DNA from: Novosphingobium sp. 9U
Lineage (GTDB): Bacteria; Pseudomonadota; Alphaproteobacteria; Sphingomonadales; Sphingomonadaceae
Reading direction: 5' to 3'
Length of the DNA stretch: 64,000 nt
Assembly (NCBI RefSeq): GCF_902506425.1
Contig: NZ_LR732469.1
Location: forward strand, 923,324 to 987,323
Positions within the stretch are counted from its first letter, which is position 1; the number at the start of each line of letters is the position of its first letter. A program made the position numbers and the translations under genes. The notes beneath the pieces were generated by a model. It worked only from the letters and a program-made list of their open reading frames with translations. It ran no database searches and was not told the DNA's origin. This document shows positions 7,693 to 15,965 of this stretch, piece after piece.

Positions 7693-9459
7693 ATGCAGGA
7701 CTATGATCTCATCATCCGCAATGGGACGATCATCGACGGGACCAAACAGCCGCGCCGCAAGGCGGACCTGGCAGTCTTAAAAGGGAAGATCGTCAAGATC
7801 GGTTCTCTCGGCGATGCCACCGCGAAGCGCGAAATCGATGCGACCGGGCGCATCGTATCACCGGGTGTCATAGATCCGCACACGCACTATGATGCGCCGC
7901 TCCACTGGGATCCTTACGTCACGAGTTCGTCGTGGCATGGCACCACCACCATCGTAATGGGCAATTGCGGGTTCGGCTACGCGCCGTGCCGCCCCGCCGA
8001 CCGCGATCGGTACATGTGGATGATGGTCAACACCGAGCAAATTCCTTATGAGTCGCAGCGCACTGCGCTAAACTGGAGCTGGGAAACCTTCCCTGAGTGG
8101 ATGGAGAACCTGCGCAACATCCCCAAGGGTGTGAATGTGGGGATGTTCCTGCCGCTCAATCCTTTGCTCGTGTACGTCAAGAGCGACGAGGTGAAATCCC
8201 GTCCGACCACCGACGCGGAACGTCAGCGCATGGGCGAGCTGCTCAACGAGGCGATGGACGCCGGCGCGCTCGGCTTCAGCCTCTCGCTGCTCGGAAACGG
8301 CAACGGGCACGTCGATTACGACGGCACGCCGGTGCCGACCGATGTGATGGATACCGAGGATGCCTACTATCTGGCTGGCGTCATGCGCGAGCGCGGCGAG
8401 GGTGTCATTCAGTCACTCGTCGAGATCCGCATGGAATCGCGTCGCGAGATCTCCGAAAATCTTGCGCGTATTTCGGGGCGGCCGGTGATCCACAACGTCA
8501 TCACCGTGGTCGACGGCACGGCCAATCCGACGCCGGAGGAGCTGAAGATCACCAACCGCTGGCGCGAGCAGCTCGAATGGGTCGATCGCGCTGAGGCGGA
8601 AGGTCTGGAGATCTATCTGCAGTCGATCGCGTTGCGAGGCTGGGCCGAGTTCAAGATCGAAGACAGCACGCTCTTCAACGCCATCCCGGTTCTCGAAGAA
8701 TTTGCGCATTGTCGGACGAACGAGGCGCGCATGGCAATTGCCGAAGACCCCGAATGGCGCGCTCGCGCCCGGGAAGCTTATCGTGACGAACAGTTCGTGT
8801 CGATTGGCGGAGGCTTCGAGAAGTATGTTCTCGCCAACGCCTATGGCCATCCCGTGTATCAGAAGTACGTGGGGCAGACCATCGGTCAGATCGTCGAAGC
8901 CGAAGGCCGACACAAGGTCGACGTTTTCTTCGACATCCTTGTGCAGACAAAGATGCAGGTCGATTTCAAGCTGACTGAAGCACAGTCGAAGGACGGTGAG
9001 AAAGTCGAGCAAGTCCTGCGCCACCCGCGCGTCATCCCTGGCGCCTCCGATGGCGGTGCGCACGTCAAGCAGTTCGTCGGTGGCCATTATCCGAGCGACC
9101 TGATCGGGTGGATGGTCAAGGAAGACGGACGCATCCCACTCGAGGACATGCACCACATGCTCAGCGCGCGACCGGCGCGGCTGCTCGGACTGCAGGACCG
9201 TGGCCTCCTGATCGAAGGGTATGCGGCGGACATTGTCGTCTACGATCTCGAGGAGCTGGGCTTCGACACGACCTACGTGATCGCGCATGACCTTCCGGGC
9301 GGTGATTGGCGCCGGACTGTCCCAGCGCGTGGCGTCGATTACGTGCTCGTCAACGGAACCGTGATCATGGATCACGGCCAGCCTTCAGGCGACTACCCTG
9401 GCCAGGTTGTCGAGCTTCAGTCGCTCTCCGCTGTGCCGGTTCCCGAACTCGCCGAGTGA
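7693..9459 (+). CDS. amidohydrolase, N-acyl-D-amino-acid deacylase-like
   Basis: A 588-residue metal-dependent hydrolase of the amidohydrolase superfamily. The N-terminal small domain contains NGTIIDGTKQPRRKADLAV, and the first metal ligands are in GVIDPHTHYD. GNCGFG follows about 40 residues later, as in D-aminoacylases. The late Asp motif is SDGGAHV near residue 455, and the closing domain has GYAADIVVYD. The start at 7693 is chosen because GGAG lies six bases upstream; a second ATG at 7687 has no room for a ribosome-binding site. Members cleave N-acyl-D-amino acids, but many catabolic homologues in this group have unknown substrates and may hydrolyse cyclic ketones or lactam-like rings. 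It is a single-gene unit ended by a strong terminator and preceded by a TGTAAT motif. Confidence 0.85.
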   Translation: MQDYDLIIRNGTIIDGTKQPRRKADLAVLKGKIVKIGSLGDATAKREIDATGRIVSPGVIDPHTHYDAPLHWDPYVTSSSWHGTTTIVMGNCGFGYAPCRPADRDRYMWMMVNTEQIPYESQRTALNWSWETFPEWMENLRNIPKGVNVGMFLPLNPLLVYVKSDEVKSRPTTDAERQRMGELLNEAMDAGALGFSLSLLGNGNGHVDYDGTPVPTDVMDTEDAYYLAGVMRERGEGVIQSLVEIRMESRREISENLARISGRPVIHNVITVVDGTANPTPEELKITNRWREQLEWVDRAEAEGLEIYLQSIALRGWAEFKIEDSTLFNAIPVLEEFAHCRTNEARMAIAEDPEWRARAREAYRDEQFVSIGGGFEKYVLANAYGHPVYQKYVGQTIGQIVEAEGRHKVDVFFDILVQTKMQVDFKLTEAQSKDGEKVEQVLRHPRVIPGASDGGAHVKQFVGGHYPSDLIGWMVKEDGRIPLEDMHHMLSARPARLLGLQDRGLLIEGYAADIVVYDLEELGFDTTYVIAHDLPGGDWRRTVPARGVDYVLVNGTVIMDHGQPSGDYPGQVVELQSLSAVPVPELAE

Positions 9460-9464
9460 GCAAA

Positions 9465-9497
9465 AAGGGGCATGCGGCAAAATGCCGCATGCCCCTT
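9465..9497 (+). terminator. strong intrinsic terminator-like hairpin
   Basis: A perfect 15-bp stem (left arm 9465-9479, right arm 9483-9497) closes an AAA loop, five bases after the amidohydrolase stop codon, followed by GCTTT. The A-rich left flank makes it usable in both directions. Confidence 0.85.
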
Positions 9498-9863
9498 GCT
9501 TTAGATATTCGCGTAAGGGTCGGTTGACGCGTAGCTCAAGGCGATGATGGCAGTGCGCCGCGTACCTCGGTCCTCTGGTAATCGGCATTGACAGTGGCTT
9601 AGAATGGCGTCGTTGGAGCAGATCTTGGTCACGAGCTGGCGCAGATCGGCATCGTCGCGATGTCAGTTATGGCCCACTGTAGCGCCACATGGCGGCGCTC
9701 GGCTCGGCTTCAAAGTCAGCGCCTGGCCGATAGACTAGCCCGTGGAGGGTTGGTTGACCACGTAGAAGCCGTCACAACGGCCGTGAGCACCAGTACAACA
9801 CGTTGATCCCACTGCGAGTTCGATGACAACTCAACTGACGAAATTCTACACACACAGTCCTAT
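9498..9863. other. intergenic stretch with no recognisable gene
   Basis: Between the amidohydrolase terminator and the MaoC promoter region I see no open frame with a ribosome-binding site or familiar motif. Only short frames on both strands occur. It may contain decayed coding sequence, but nothing can be named. Confidence 0.5.
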
Positions 9864-9881
9864 CCACCTGTAATATTCGGC
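9861..9881 (+). promoter_or_regulatory. candidate cluster motif, TGTAAT copy 4
   Basis: CCACC is followed by core TGTAAT at 9869-9874, 143 bases before the first MaoC gene. Confidence 0.35.
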
Positions 9882-10016
9882 TACCCGCATTTTGGGACCG
9901 CCGGAAGCTCGATATAACTTTCCTGGGGGTGTGTGGCTCAGCCATTTTGCCGGCTGGGGTTGCAGCTGACTCCCTAAGTAGACGGACCGGCGGCAAAGCC
10001 GCCTTTAGGAGATGGT

Positions 10017-10514
10017 ATGCCAGACGATGTGCGCAGCCGGGCGGTGCTTTGGCCCAAGGGCCGGTTGTTCGAGGATTTCGAGGTTGGACAGCATTTCGAC
10101 CATCACTGGGGTCGTACGATTACTGAGGCCGATGCGCTTCTGTTCGCAAGTCTGACTATGGCCTATAACCCGATCTACTTCAACCGCGCCTTTGCCTTGG
10201 CCGAAGGTCATAGTGATATCGTCGTGTGTCCTCAGCTGGTGTTCAACATTGCCCTTGGACTGAGCGTTGAAGATTGCAGCGAGATCGGCGGTCCGTTCCT
10301 CGGCGTATTCGAGCTCGAATATCATCGGGCAGTGTATCCAGGTACCACGGTCATAGCGTCCAGTGAGACCGTCGACGTGAGGACCTCCGAAAGCAATCCA
10401 GCGAACGGGATCGTGACTTGGCGAACGAAGGGCGCGACGCCAGAGGGCGAAGCGCTCGTCTCTTTCCGTCGCTCCAATCTGGTGCGGCTCCGCAACGCTC
10501 CGGGAGGGCAGTGA
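10017..10514 (+). CDS. MaoC-family hydratase, non-catalytic-type half
   Basis: A 165-residue hot-dog-fold protein. It opens with GRLFEDFEVGQHFDHHWGRTITEAD, typical of mesaconyl-CoA or beta-methylmalyl-CoA hydratase-like MaoC proteins. Where active hydratases have GDxNPxH, this protein has MAYNPIYF, so both the catalytic Asp and His appear to be replaced. The stop codon overlaps the ATG of a second MaoC protein (TGATG), so the two are almost certainly made together as a heteromer, as is known for the ChsH1/ChsH2 steroid hydratase, in which one half lacks the catalytic dyad. The likely reaction is hydration of an enoyl-CoA that is bulky or branched. Confidence 0.82.
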   Translation: MPDDVRSRAVLWPKGRLFEDFEVGQHFDHHWGRTITEADALLFASLTMAYNPIYFNRAFALAEGHSDIVVCPQLVFNIALGLSVEDCSEIGGPFLGVFELEYHRAVYPGTTVIASSETVDVRTSESNPANGIVTWRTKGATPEGEALVSFRRSNLVRLRNAPGGQ

Positions 10515-10984
10515 TGGACTATACTAAGCTAACCGCCGCGACGAACTACTTCGAGGATTTCACGCCTGGCCTCGTAATCCAGCATGCGCGCGGTAAGACC
10601 GTGACGCCGCTGGACAATGTGCTGATCACCAACCTCGTGATGAATACCGCAGAGGGTCATTTCAACGACGACCTGATGAGCCGCCATCCCGTTGGCAAAG
10701 TCGTGGTCTATGGCGGCGTGAATTTTTCGATGGTGCTGGGGCTTGCCTCTCAGGATTGCTGCGAGAATGCCATCGCCGAGCTTGGCCTTGACAACGTCAA
10801 GCTGATGAAGCCGGTATTCCACGGTGACACGATCTACGCGTACAGCGAGGTTCTCAGTGCTTCACCCTCGGACCGGGATGATGCCGGGATCGTGGTATTC
10901 CGGCACTATGGCTTCAATCAGGACGAAGACCCGATCGTCAAGGTTGATCGCAAGGTTCTGCTGAAGCGTCGTCCTGCTGCCTGA
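10514..10984 (+). CDS. MaoC-family hydratase, catalytic half
   Basis: A 156-residue hot-dog-fold protein beginning MDYTKLTAATNYFEDFTPG. The segment DNVLITNLVMNTAEGHFNDD corresponds to the conserved region in active members of this group, and its His (EGHF) is retained. The start overlaps the stop of the preceding MaoC gene. A longer in-frame start at 10418 would overlap that gene by about 100 bases and is less likely. Together the two proteins should form one active hydratase unit for a 2-enoyl-CoA intermediate. Regulation is presumably from the motif at 9869. Confidence 0.82.
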   Translation: MDYTKLTAATNYFEDFTPGLVIQHARGKTVTPLDNVLITNLVMNTAEGHFNDDLMSRHPVGKVVVYGGVNFSMVLGLASQDCCENAIAELGLDNVKLMKPVFHGDTIYAYSEVLSASPSDRDDAGIVVFRHYGFNQDEDPIVKVDRKVLLKRRPAA

Positions 10985-11140
10985 CGCCGCCCTCAGGCAG
11001 CTCGCTACTAGCAAGACCAACTGCGCACATTATCGCTCGTCTGGCTACGGGCAACACCGCATGTGCTACGCATTAAAAGGCAGGGGCGCGTCATTTGCAC
11101 GTAAGCGGCGTTGGAGCGGGCGCCGAGCAGCCAACCTCTT

Positions 11141-11163
11141 CGTACAGCTGTAATCATTGCGAC
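11141..11163 (+). promoter_or_regulatory. candidate cluster motif, TGTAAT copy 5
   Basis: GTACAGC is followed by core TGTAAT at 11149-11154 and CATTGCG, 87 bases before the thiolase start. Confidence 0.42.
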
Positions 11164-11240
11164 CCGTACTTGCTCTTTTACCCTTACCCTTCATTGATTT
11201 TACGAAACTGCGCATAAGGTGCGCATTTGCAGGAGGATTT

Positions 11241-12449
11241 ATGGCCGAGGCGGCTTTTATATATGACGCGATCAGAACGCCGCGTTCGCGCGGAAAGGCC
11301 GACGGTGCGCTTAATGAAGTCAAACCGATCGATCTGGTCACTACGCTGCTGAACGAGTTGCAGGCGCGCCATGACCTCGATACCTCTAAGGTTGACGACG
11401 TTTTGCTTGGCTGCGTTTCGCCAGTCATGGAGCAGGGCTCCGTGCTGCCAAAGATCGCGCTGCAGAAGGCTGGCTGGGACGAGTCCGTGCCTGGAGCTCA
11501 GGTGAATCGCTTTTGCGCTTCAGGCCTCGACACCTTCAACACCGCCGCCGCAAAGGTCGCGTCGGGATGGGAGGACCTGGTCTGCGCGGGTGGTTTCGAG
11601 AGCATGAGCCGCGTTCCGATGGGATCGGACGGTGGCCCGTTCTCCGAAGACCCCGCGACCGGAATCGCGACGAGCTTCGTGCCCCAAGGTATCGGAGCCG
11701 ACCTCATCGCCACCATCGAAGGCTTCTCGCGTGATGACGTTGATGCCTTCGCCGTATCATCGCAGAAAAAGGCTGCGTTCGCGCAGGCGAATGGCTGGTT
11801 TGATCGATCGGTCGTCCCCGTGAAGGATGAGAACGGCCTCGTCATCCTTGAGCGAGATGATTTCATCAAGCCCGATACCGATATGCAGACGCTCGGATCG
11901 TTGAAGCCGAGCTTCGCCGGCCTGGGCTCGTTCGGCTTCGATGATATCGCGCTCGCCAAGTACAACAAGGTCGAACGCATCAATCACGTGCACACCCCTG
12001 GCAACAGCTCGGGCATCGTGGACGGCGCCTCGCTGGTGATGCTTGGGAACGAGCGGATCGGCAAGGAACTGGGCCTGACCCCACGCGGACGCGTGCTGTC
12101 GACCGCGGTGATCGCGACCGAGCCGACGATCATGTTGACTGGCCCTGGCCCAGCGTCGTTCAAGGCACTGCGCAAAGCCGGGTTGACGATGGCCGATATC
12201 GATCTCGTCGAGATCAATGAGGCCTTCGCCTCCGTCGCTCTCATGCTGCAGCGGCAGCTCGACGTTCCGGATGAGCGATTGAACGTTGTTGGCGGTGCCA
12301 TCGCCATGGGGCATCCACTCGGCGCAACCGGCGGCGCCCTGGTCTCGACCGTACTCGACGAACTCGAGCGGCGTTCACTCAAGCGTGCGCTGTTGTGCAT
12401 GTGTGTCGGTGGGGGCATGGGCATCGCCGCGATCATCGAGCGCGTTTGA
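11241..12449 (+). CDS. acetyl-CoA C-acyltransferase (thiolase)
   Basis: A 402-residue thiolase that cleaves a 3-oxoacyl-CoA with free CoA in the last step of a beta-oxidation turn. The nucleophilic Cys lies in [14 protein letters not shown] near residue 90. The His is in [14 protein letters not shown] and the second Cys in CMCVGGGMG at the C-terminus. The ATG at 11241 is preceded by a perfect AGGAGG at 11231-11236. The 84 codons of extra open frame upstream cross the motif region and are not used. It is a single-gene unit between two non-coding regions. Confidence 0.93.
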   Translation: MAEAAFIYDAIRTPRSRGKADGALNEVKPIDLVTTLLNELQARHDLDTSKVDDVLLGCVSPVMEQGSVLPKIALQKAGWDESVPGAQVNRFCASGLDTFNTAAAKVASGWEDLVCAGGFESMSRVPMGSDGGPFSEDPATGIATSFVPQGIGADLIATIEGFSRDDVDAFAVSSQKKAAFAQANGWFDRSVVPVKDENGLVILERDDFIKPDTDMQTLGSLKPSFAGLGSFGFDDIALAKYNKVERINHVHTPGNSSGIVDGASLVMLGNERIGKELGLTPRGRVLSTAVIATEPTIMLTGPGPASFKALRKAGLTMADIDLVEINEAFASVALMLQRQLDVPDERLNVVGGAIAMGHPLGATGGALVSTVLDELERRSLKRALLCMCVGGGMGIAAIIERV

Positions 12450-12451
12450 TC

Positions 12452-12486
12452 CTATCGGTTGGCGGGTCAAGCCCGGCTGCCGATAG
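12452..12486. terminator. hairpin after the thiolase gene
   Basis: CTATCGG (12452-12458) pairs with CCGATAG (12480-12486), with an inner GC-rich pairing GCGGG/CCCG around a TCAA loop. It starts three bases after the thiolase stop. There is no clear T-run. Confidence 0.5.
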
Positions 12487-12504
12487 CTAACTTTCGAGAC
12501 AGAC

Positions 12505-12558
12505 CGGTGCGAGGCATCAGCGAAACGCGCTTTGCAGTTCCGCTGATGCCTCGCACCG
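12505..12558. repeat. perfect 18-bp inverted repeat
   Basis: The left arm at 12505-12522 and right arm at 12541-12558 are exact reverse complements around an 18-base spacer. It lies between the convergent thiolase and acyl-CoA dehydrogenase genes. It could be a bidirectional transcription block or a processed RNA end; it has no T-run on either side. Confidence 0.7.
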
Positions 12559-12852
12559 CTCACTGCCCGTAAAACCTTCGCGGGGGCAAGAGGCTCGCTC
12601 TTCGGCGAACATTAGCTCGGCGCTATGACGCACCCGTGGACGGGAGAAAGCCTGGGTCAAGGGTCATGATCGTCGGCTCGCCCGAGCCCATCCCATCTAT
12701 ACGCGCCCATCCCCGGCGTGCGGCTGCGCGGTGATCTAGCGTCGTTGCTCTGCTGCAGAGCAACGGATCGGATTGGATAACTAGCAATGCCGCTACGAGT
12801 TGCGACCGCCCCCTTCGCATTCGCGAGGCCCGCACAAGCCAGCAGCCCGTTT
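12559..12852. other. intergenic stretch with a 23-bp palindrome
   Basis: No gene is visible. The stretch contains CGTTGCTCTGC (12743-12753), one base, and its exact complement GCAGAGCAACG (12755-12765), about 90 bases beyond the 3' end of the acyl-CoA dehydrogenase gene. The palindrome could be a terminator for that minus-strand operon or a protein-binding site. Confidence 0.5.
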
Positions 12853-14013
12853 TCAGAGCGAACGGGCGATCAGCAACTTCATGATCTCGCTGGTGCCGCC
12901 GTAGATACGAGTGACGCGCGCGTCCTTGTACGCCTGTGCGATGGGGTATTCGCTCATGTAGCCGTAGCCGCCGAACAGTTGCAGGCAGCGATCGACGATG
13001 ATCCCCTGCTGCTCCGTGGCGAACAGCTTGGCAGCTGAAGCAGTTGCGCTGTCAAGTTGGTCGTTCAGGTGCAACTCCGTGCAGCGCTCGATGAGGGCGC
13101 GAACCGCCATTGCTTGCGTCTTGCACTCGGCAAGAACGAATTGGCTGTTTTGGAAATCGAAGATGGCTTTGCCGAAGGCTTTGCGCTCCTTGACGTAGGC
13201 TACTGTCAGCGAAATCACGTACTCAATGGCGGCGAGTGACTGGATTGCGATAATCAATCGTTCCTGCGGCAGTTTTGCCATCAGCATGCCAAACCCGGCG
13301 CCAGGTGCGCCTAACATGTTTTCAAGCGGAACGCGCACGTCGTTGAAGAACAGCTCAGAGGTGTCGCCGTACTCACGCCCGATCTTCTCTAGATTGGTCC
13401 CCCGCTCGAAACCGGGTGCATCCGCGGTCTCGACAGCAAATAGCGCGATGCCCTTGGCTCCGGGCTCACCGTCAAGCCTTGCCACGACCAAAATCAGGTC
13501 CGCATGCTGACCGTTGGTGATAAACGTCTTGCTACCGCTGATGACGACCTCGTTCCCGTCGATCCGCGCTTGGGTTCGGATGGACTGCAGGTCCGATCCG
13601 GTGCCCGGCTCGGTCATGGCGACTGCCAACACCATCTCACCCGAGCAGATCTTTGGCAGCCAGCGTTGCTTCTGTTCCTCGGTGCCGAAAGAGGTCACGT
13701 AGGGCGCGACGACTGCATTGTGCAGCGTGATGTCCCATCCTTCGACGCCGGCATGGCCGAGCGCTTCGGCAAGTACCATTTCGTGACGGAAGTCACCACC
13801 TGCACCGCCATACTCAGCCGGGATCGAAACCCCGAGCAGGCCCGCCGCGCCCGCTTCGCGCCATAATGCGCGGTCCACCAGGCCGGCCTCTCGCCACTCG
13901 CTGACACGCTCGGCCGGCATGTGGACGGCAAGAAAGCGTTTCACCATGTCCGCGAACATGGTGAAGTCCTCATCTTCGAGGAAGGTGGCGCGGGGCAGGA
14001 CGAAGTTGCTCAC
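12853..14013 (-). CDS. acyl-CoA dehydrogenase, long-chain/isovaleryl-type active site
   Basis: A 386-residue FAD-dependent acyl-CoA dehydrogenase with standard domain order. The N-terminal helical domain spans about 1-120, the middle beta domain has LAVAMTEPGTGSDLQSI and GSKTFITNG, and the C-terminal helical domain follows. The segment usually carrying the catalytic Glu of medium-chain enzymes (YEGT) reads IYGGTSEIMKLLIARSL. That Gly form is typical of long-chain and isovaleryl-type enzymes, which take the base from an earlier helix. It therefore probably oxidises branched or bulky acyl-CoA. It lies 54 bases downstream of the enoyl-CoA hydratase gene on the same strand, forming a two-gene operon. 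Confidence 0.9.
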   Translation of the reverse strand: MSNFVLPRATFLEDEDFTMFADMVKRFLAVHMPAERVSEWREAGLVDRALWREAGAAGLLGVSIPAEYGGAGGDFRHEMVLAEALGHAGVEGWDITLHNAVVAPYVTSFGTEEQKQRWLPKICSGEMVLAVAMTEPGTGSDLQSIRTQARIDGNEVVISGSKTFITNGQHADLILVVARLDGEPGAKGIALFAVETADAPGFERGTNLEKIGREYGDTSELFFNDVRVPLENMLGAPGAGFGMLMAKLPQERLIIAIQSLAAIEYVISLTVAYVKERKAFGKAIFDFQNSQFVLAECKTQAMAVRALIERCTELHLNDQLDSATASAAKLFATEQQGIIVDRCLQLFGGYGYMSEYPIAQAYKDARVTRIYGGTSEIMKLLIARSL

Positions 14014-14067
14014 GTGATGTCCTTAGATAATCAAGATTGCCGCACGAAAGCGGATGCAAGTTGCAGC

Positions 14068-14847
14068 TCAGCAGCTGGTGAAGTCGGGCTTACGCTTTTC
14101 GAGATAGGCTCGCAGTCCCTCTTGGCCTTCACGACCCGCTGCCGCAGCTGCAATGCCGCGGGATTCATATTCAAGGTGTGTTTCTAATGACCGACCATAA
14201 CTCTCGAGCAAGAGAGACCGGACCGTACCCACCGCTGCTACCGGCTGCGCCACGAGCTGCTGGGCGATTGCGTCACTTCGGGTCGTCAAGGTGGCCTCGT
14301 CGGCGGCAAGCTCTGTGATCAAGCCTATGGCAAGCGCTTCCTCGGCACCGACCCTGCGATTGGTCAGAGTCATCTCCTGCGCACGACGGAGGCCTATTAG
14401 GCGTGGCAGGAGCCAGGTCGCGCCGCCATCCGGCGTGAGGCCAATGGCGGGATAGCCCATCGAGAAGTGGGCCGAAGGCGCGGCGATGACGATATCACCC
14501 AGAAGGGCTAGGCCCAGCCCAGCCCCAGCAGCGGGTCCGTTCACAACGGTTAGCAGCGGCTTGCGCATGCGCGCCAGGTACGACACCGTCTGGTGCACGA
14601 TGCCAGCGAGGCCGCTGACCGTTGCTCCGGTGGCCGGTCCAGCACTCGCCATCAATGAAATGTCGCCACCGGCACAAAAGTGCTTACCGTTGCCTGTCAG
14701 TGTCACGCATCGGATGGTATCGTCATGGTCACATTCGCGAGCGATCTCCACTAGACGAGCACCCATCTCGGCATTGAGGGCGTTTCCGGCTTGAGGCCGG
14801 TCGAGCGCAATCCGTGCAACTGCACCGCGCCGCTCCAATGTAATCAC
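14068..14847 (-). CDS. enoyl-CoA hydratase/isomerase, PaaG-like
   Basis: A 259-residue crotonase-fold protein starting at a GTG (14847). HFCAGGDISLM supplies the first oxyanion-hole segment, NGPAAGAGLGLALLGD the second, and the region of the usual second glutamate reads YPAIGLTPDGGATWLLPRL. Here the position often occupied by Glu is not acidic but an Asp lies four residues on, as in PaaG/isomerase-like members. It may therefore isomerise a double bond or hydrate an enoyl-CoA. It is the first gene of a two-gene operon with the acyl-CoA dehydrogenase. Confidence 0.85.
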   Translation of the reverse strand: MITLERRGAVARIALDRPQAGNALNAEMGARLVEIARECDHDDTIRCVTLTGNGKHFCAGGDISLMASAGPATGATVSGLAGIVHQTVSYLARMRKPLLTVVNGPAAGAGLGLALLGDIVIAAPSAHFSMGYPAIGLTPDGGATWLLPRLIGLRRAQEMTLTNRRVGAEEALAIGLITELAADEATLTTRSDAIAQQLVAQPVAAVGTVRSLLLESYGRSLETHLEYESRGIAAAAAGREGQEGLRAYLEKRKPDFTSC

Positions 14848-15050
14848 GCTTTTCCTGGCTCCCGAATGTTTTTGCCCCGGATCGGGCCCTATGCTGAAGC
14901 AGCAAAGCGGAAGTTTGTCCTTCCGTCCAGAACGAGCAGGCGGTTCCAGTCTATATTGCAGCTCTAATAAACGTAGACGCTTACACCCACGGTCCGGCTC
15001 TCACTGTTTGAGCATCCTACCTATCTTAGGGATGTGATTTGTCACAGGCA

Positions 15051-15860
15051 TCAGAGCGAACTGTTATAATCGCGCGAGAAAGCCGCAAGCGCTTCAAGGA
15101 TTAGCGTCTTTTTCACGGTAATGCGATCGATCGGACCGCCAACTCCAACCGCGATCGGAATTTTTCCGATCGGTGCGGGGATTGCGATCGCGATTGCCGA
15201 AAAGCCTCCGGTCATGTCTCCCATCGTCTGGGCGAACCCGTCCTCCCGAATTTGGTTCATAAGATCCATGAACTCGGGAAGTGTATAACGAAGGCTGGCA
15301 TCGACTTCGGCGTTATAGCGGCGCAGTATTAGCGCGATCTCCGCGTCTGTCTTCCGACTCAGCAAGGCTCGGCCCACTGCAGTGCGGGGCATCGGCCGCA
15401 ACATGCCCGATTGGATCTCGAGCCGGGTCGGCTGATTCGGAAGCTGTGCGCTGACGTATTGGGAGTATATTCCGTTCTGGATCCCGATGATGGTCGTCTC
15501 TTCAGTCGCGTTCATGAGAGCGTCGAGATGCGCCTCCATGTCTCCCTTGCGACCTGCGAGCCTGTGCAGCCAACTGCCGAGCAGCATGATCCGAATGGTT
15601 GGGATGTAGGTGCGGGCACCCCGGTCGTGTTCGAGGTAACCCATCTTCACCAGGTTTCGGACGAGCATCGTGACGCTCGGCTGGGGGATGTCCAGGGCGC
15701 GGCAGATCTCCCCGATTGTCAGCGCTTTTTGGTGGAGGCTGAACAGTTCGAACAAGGCCAAGGTACGCTCAGCCGACTTGATAGACCGAGTGGACTTATC
15801 GATATCCTCGATATCCCACGGTGCGTATTGCTCCCCTCCGACGTTTGGCAGTGTCTTCAT
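15051..15860 (-). CDS. IclR-family transcriptional regulator
   Basis: A 269-residue regulator with an N-terminal winged helix (TIGEICRALDIPQPSVTMLV as the HTH core, then GYLEHDRGARTYIPT) and a C-terminal IclR effector domain with RPMPRTAVGRALLS. The ATG at 15860 is used because AAGG lies seven bases upstream; the longer frame from 15944 has no ribosome-binding site. It is the only specific transcription factor I found in the catabolic cluster, which makes it the main candidate to read the pathway inducer and possibly to bind the recurring TGTAAT element. It sits directly downstream of the racemase/sulfotransferase/DUF1214 operon in the same direction. Confidence 0.9.
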   Translation of the reverse strand: MKTLPNVGGEQYAPWDIEDIDKSTRSIKSAERTLALFELFSLHQKALTIGEICRALDIPQPSVTMLVRNLVKMGYLEHDRGARTYIPTIRIMLLGSWLHRLAGRKGDMEAHLDALMNATEETTIIGIQNGIYSQYVSAQLPNQPTRLEIQSGMLRPMPRTAVGRALLSRKTDAEIALILRRYNAEVDASLRYTLPEFMDLMNQIREDGFAQTMGDMTGGFSAIAIAIPAPIGKIPIAVGVGGPIDRITVKKTLILEALAAFSRDYNSSL

Positions 15861-15965
15861 CGTAGCCTTGCGGTGCTGCTTTGTCGCTCTAGAGTCCCCT
15901 TCACCAGAACGGCACAACGAAAAAGCGAATTCAATGCGCAACAAGGTCTGCCGCGCGTCCTCGCT

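Noticed and set aside
8413..9375. 320-codon minus-strand frame inside the amidohydrolase gene
   Set aside because: It is the antisense of well-conserved amidohydrolase motifs, and nothing in its translation is recognisable.
14836..14844. AATGTAATC on the plus strand at the enoyl-CoA hydratase start
   Set aside because: It is the complement of the first codons of a minus-strand gene and points the wrong way.
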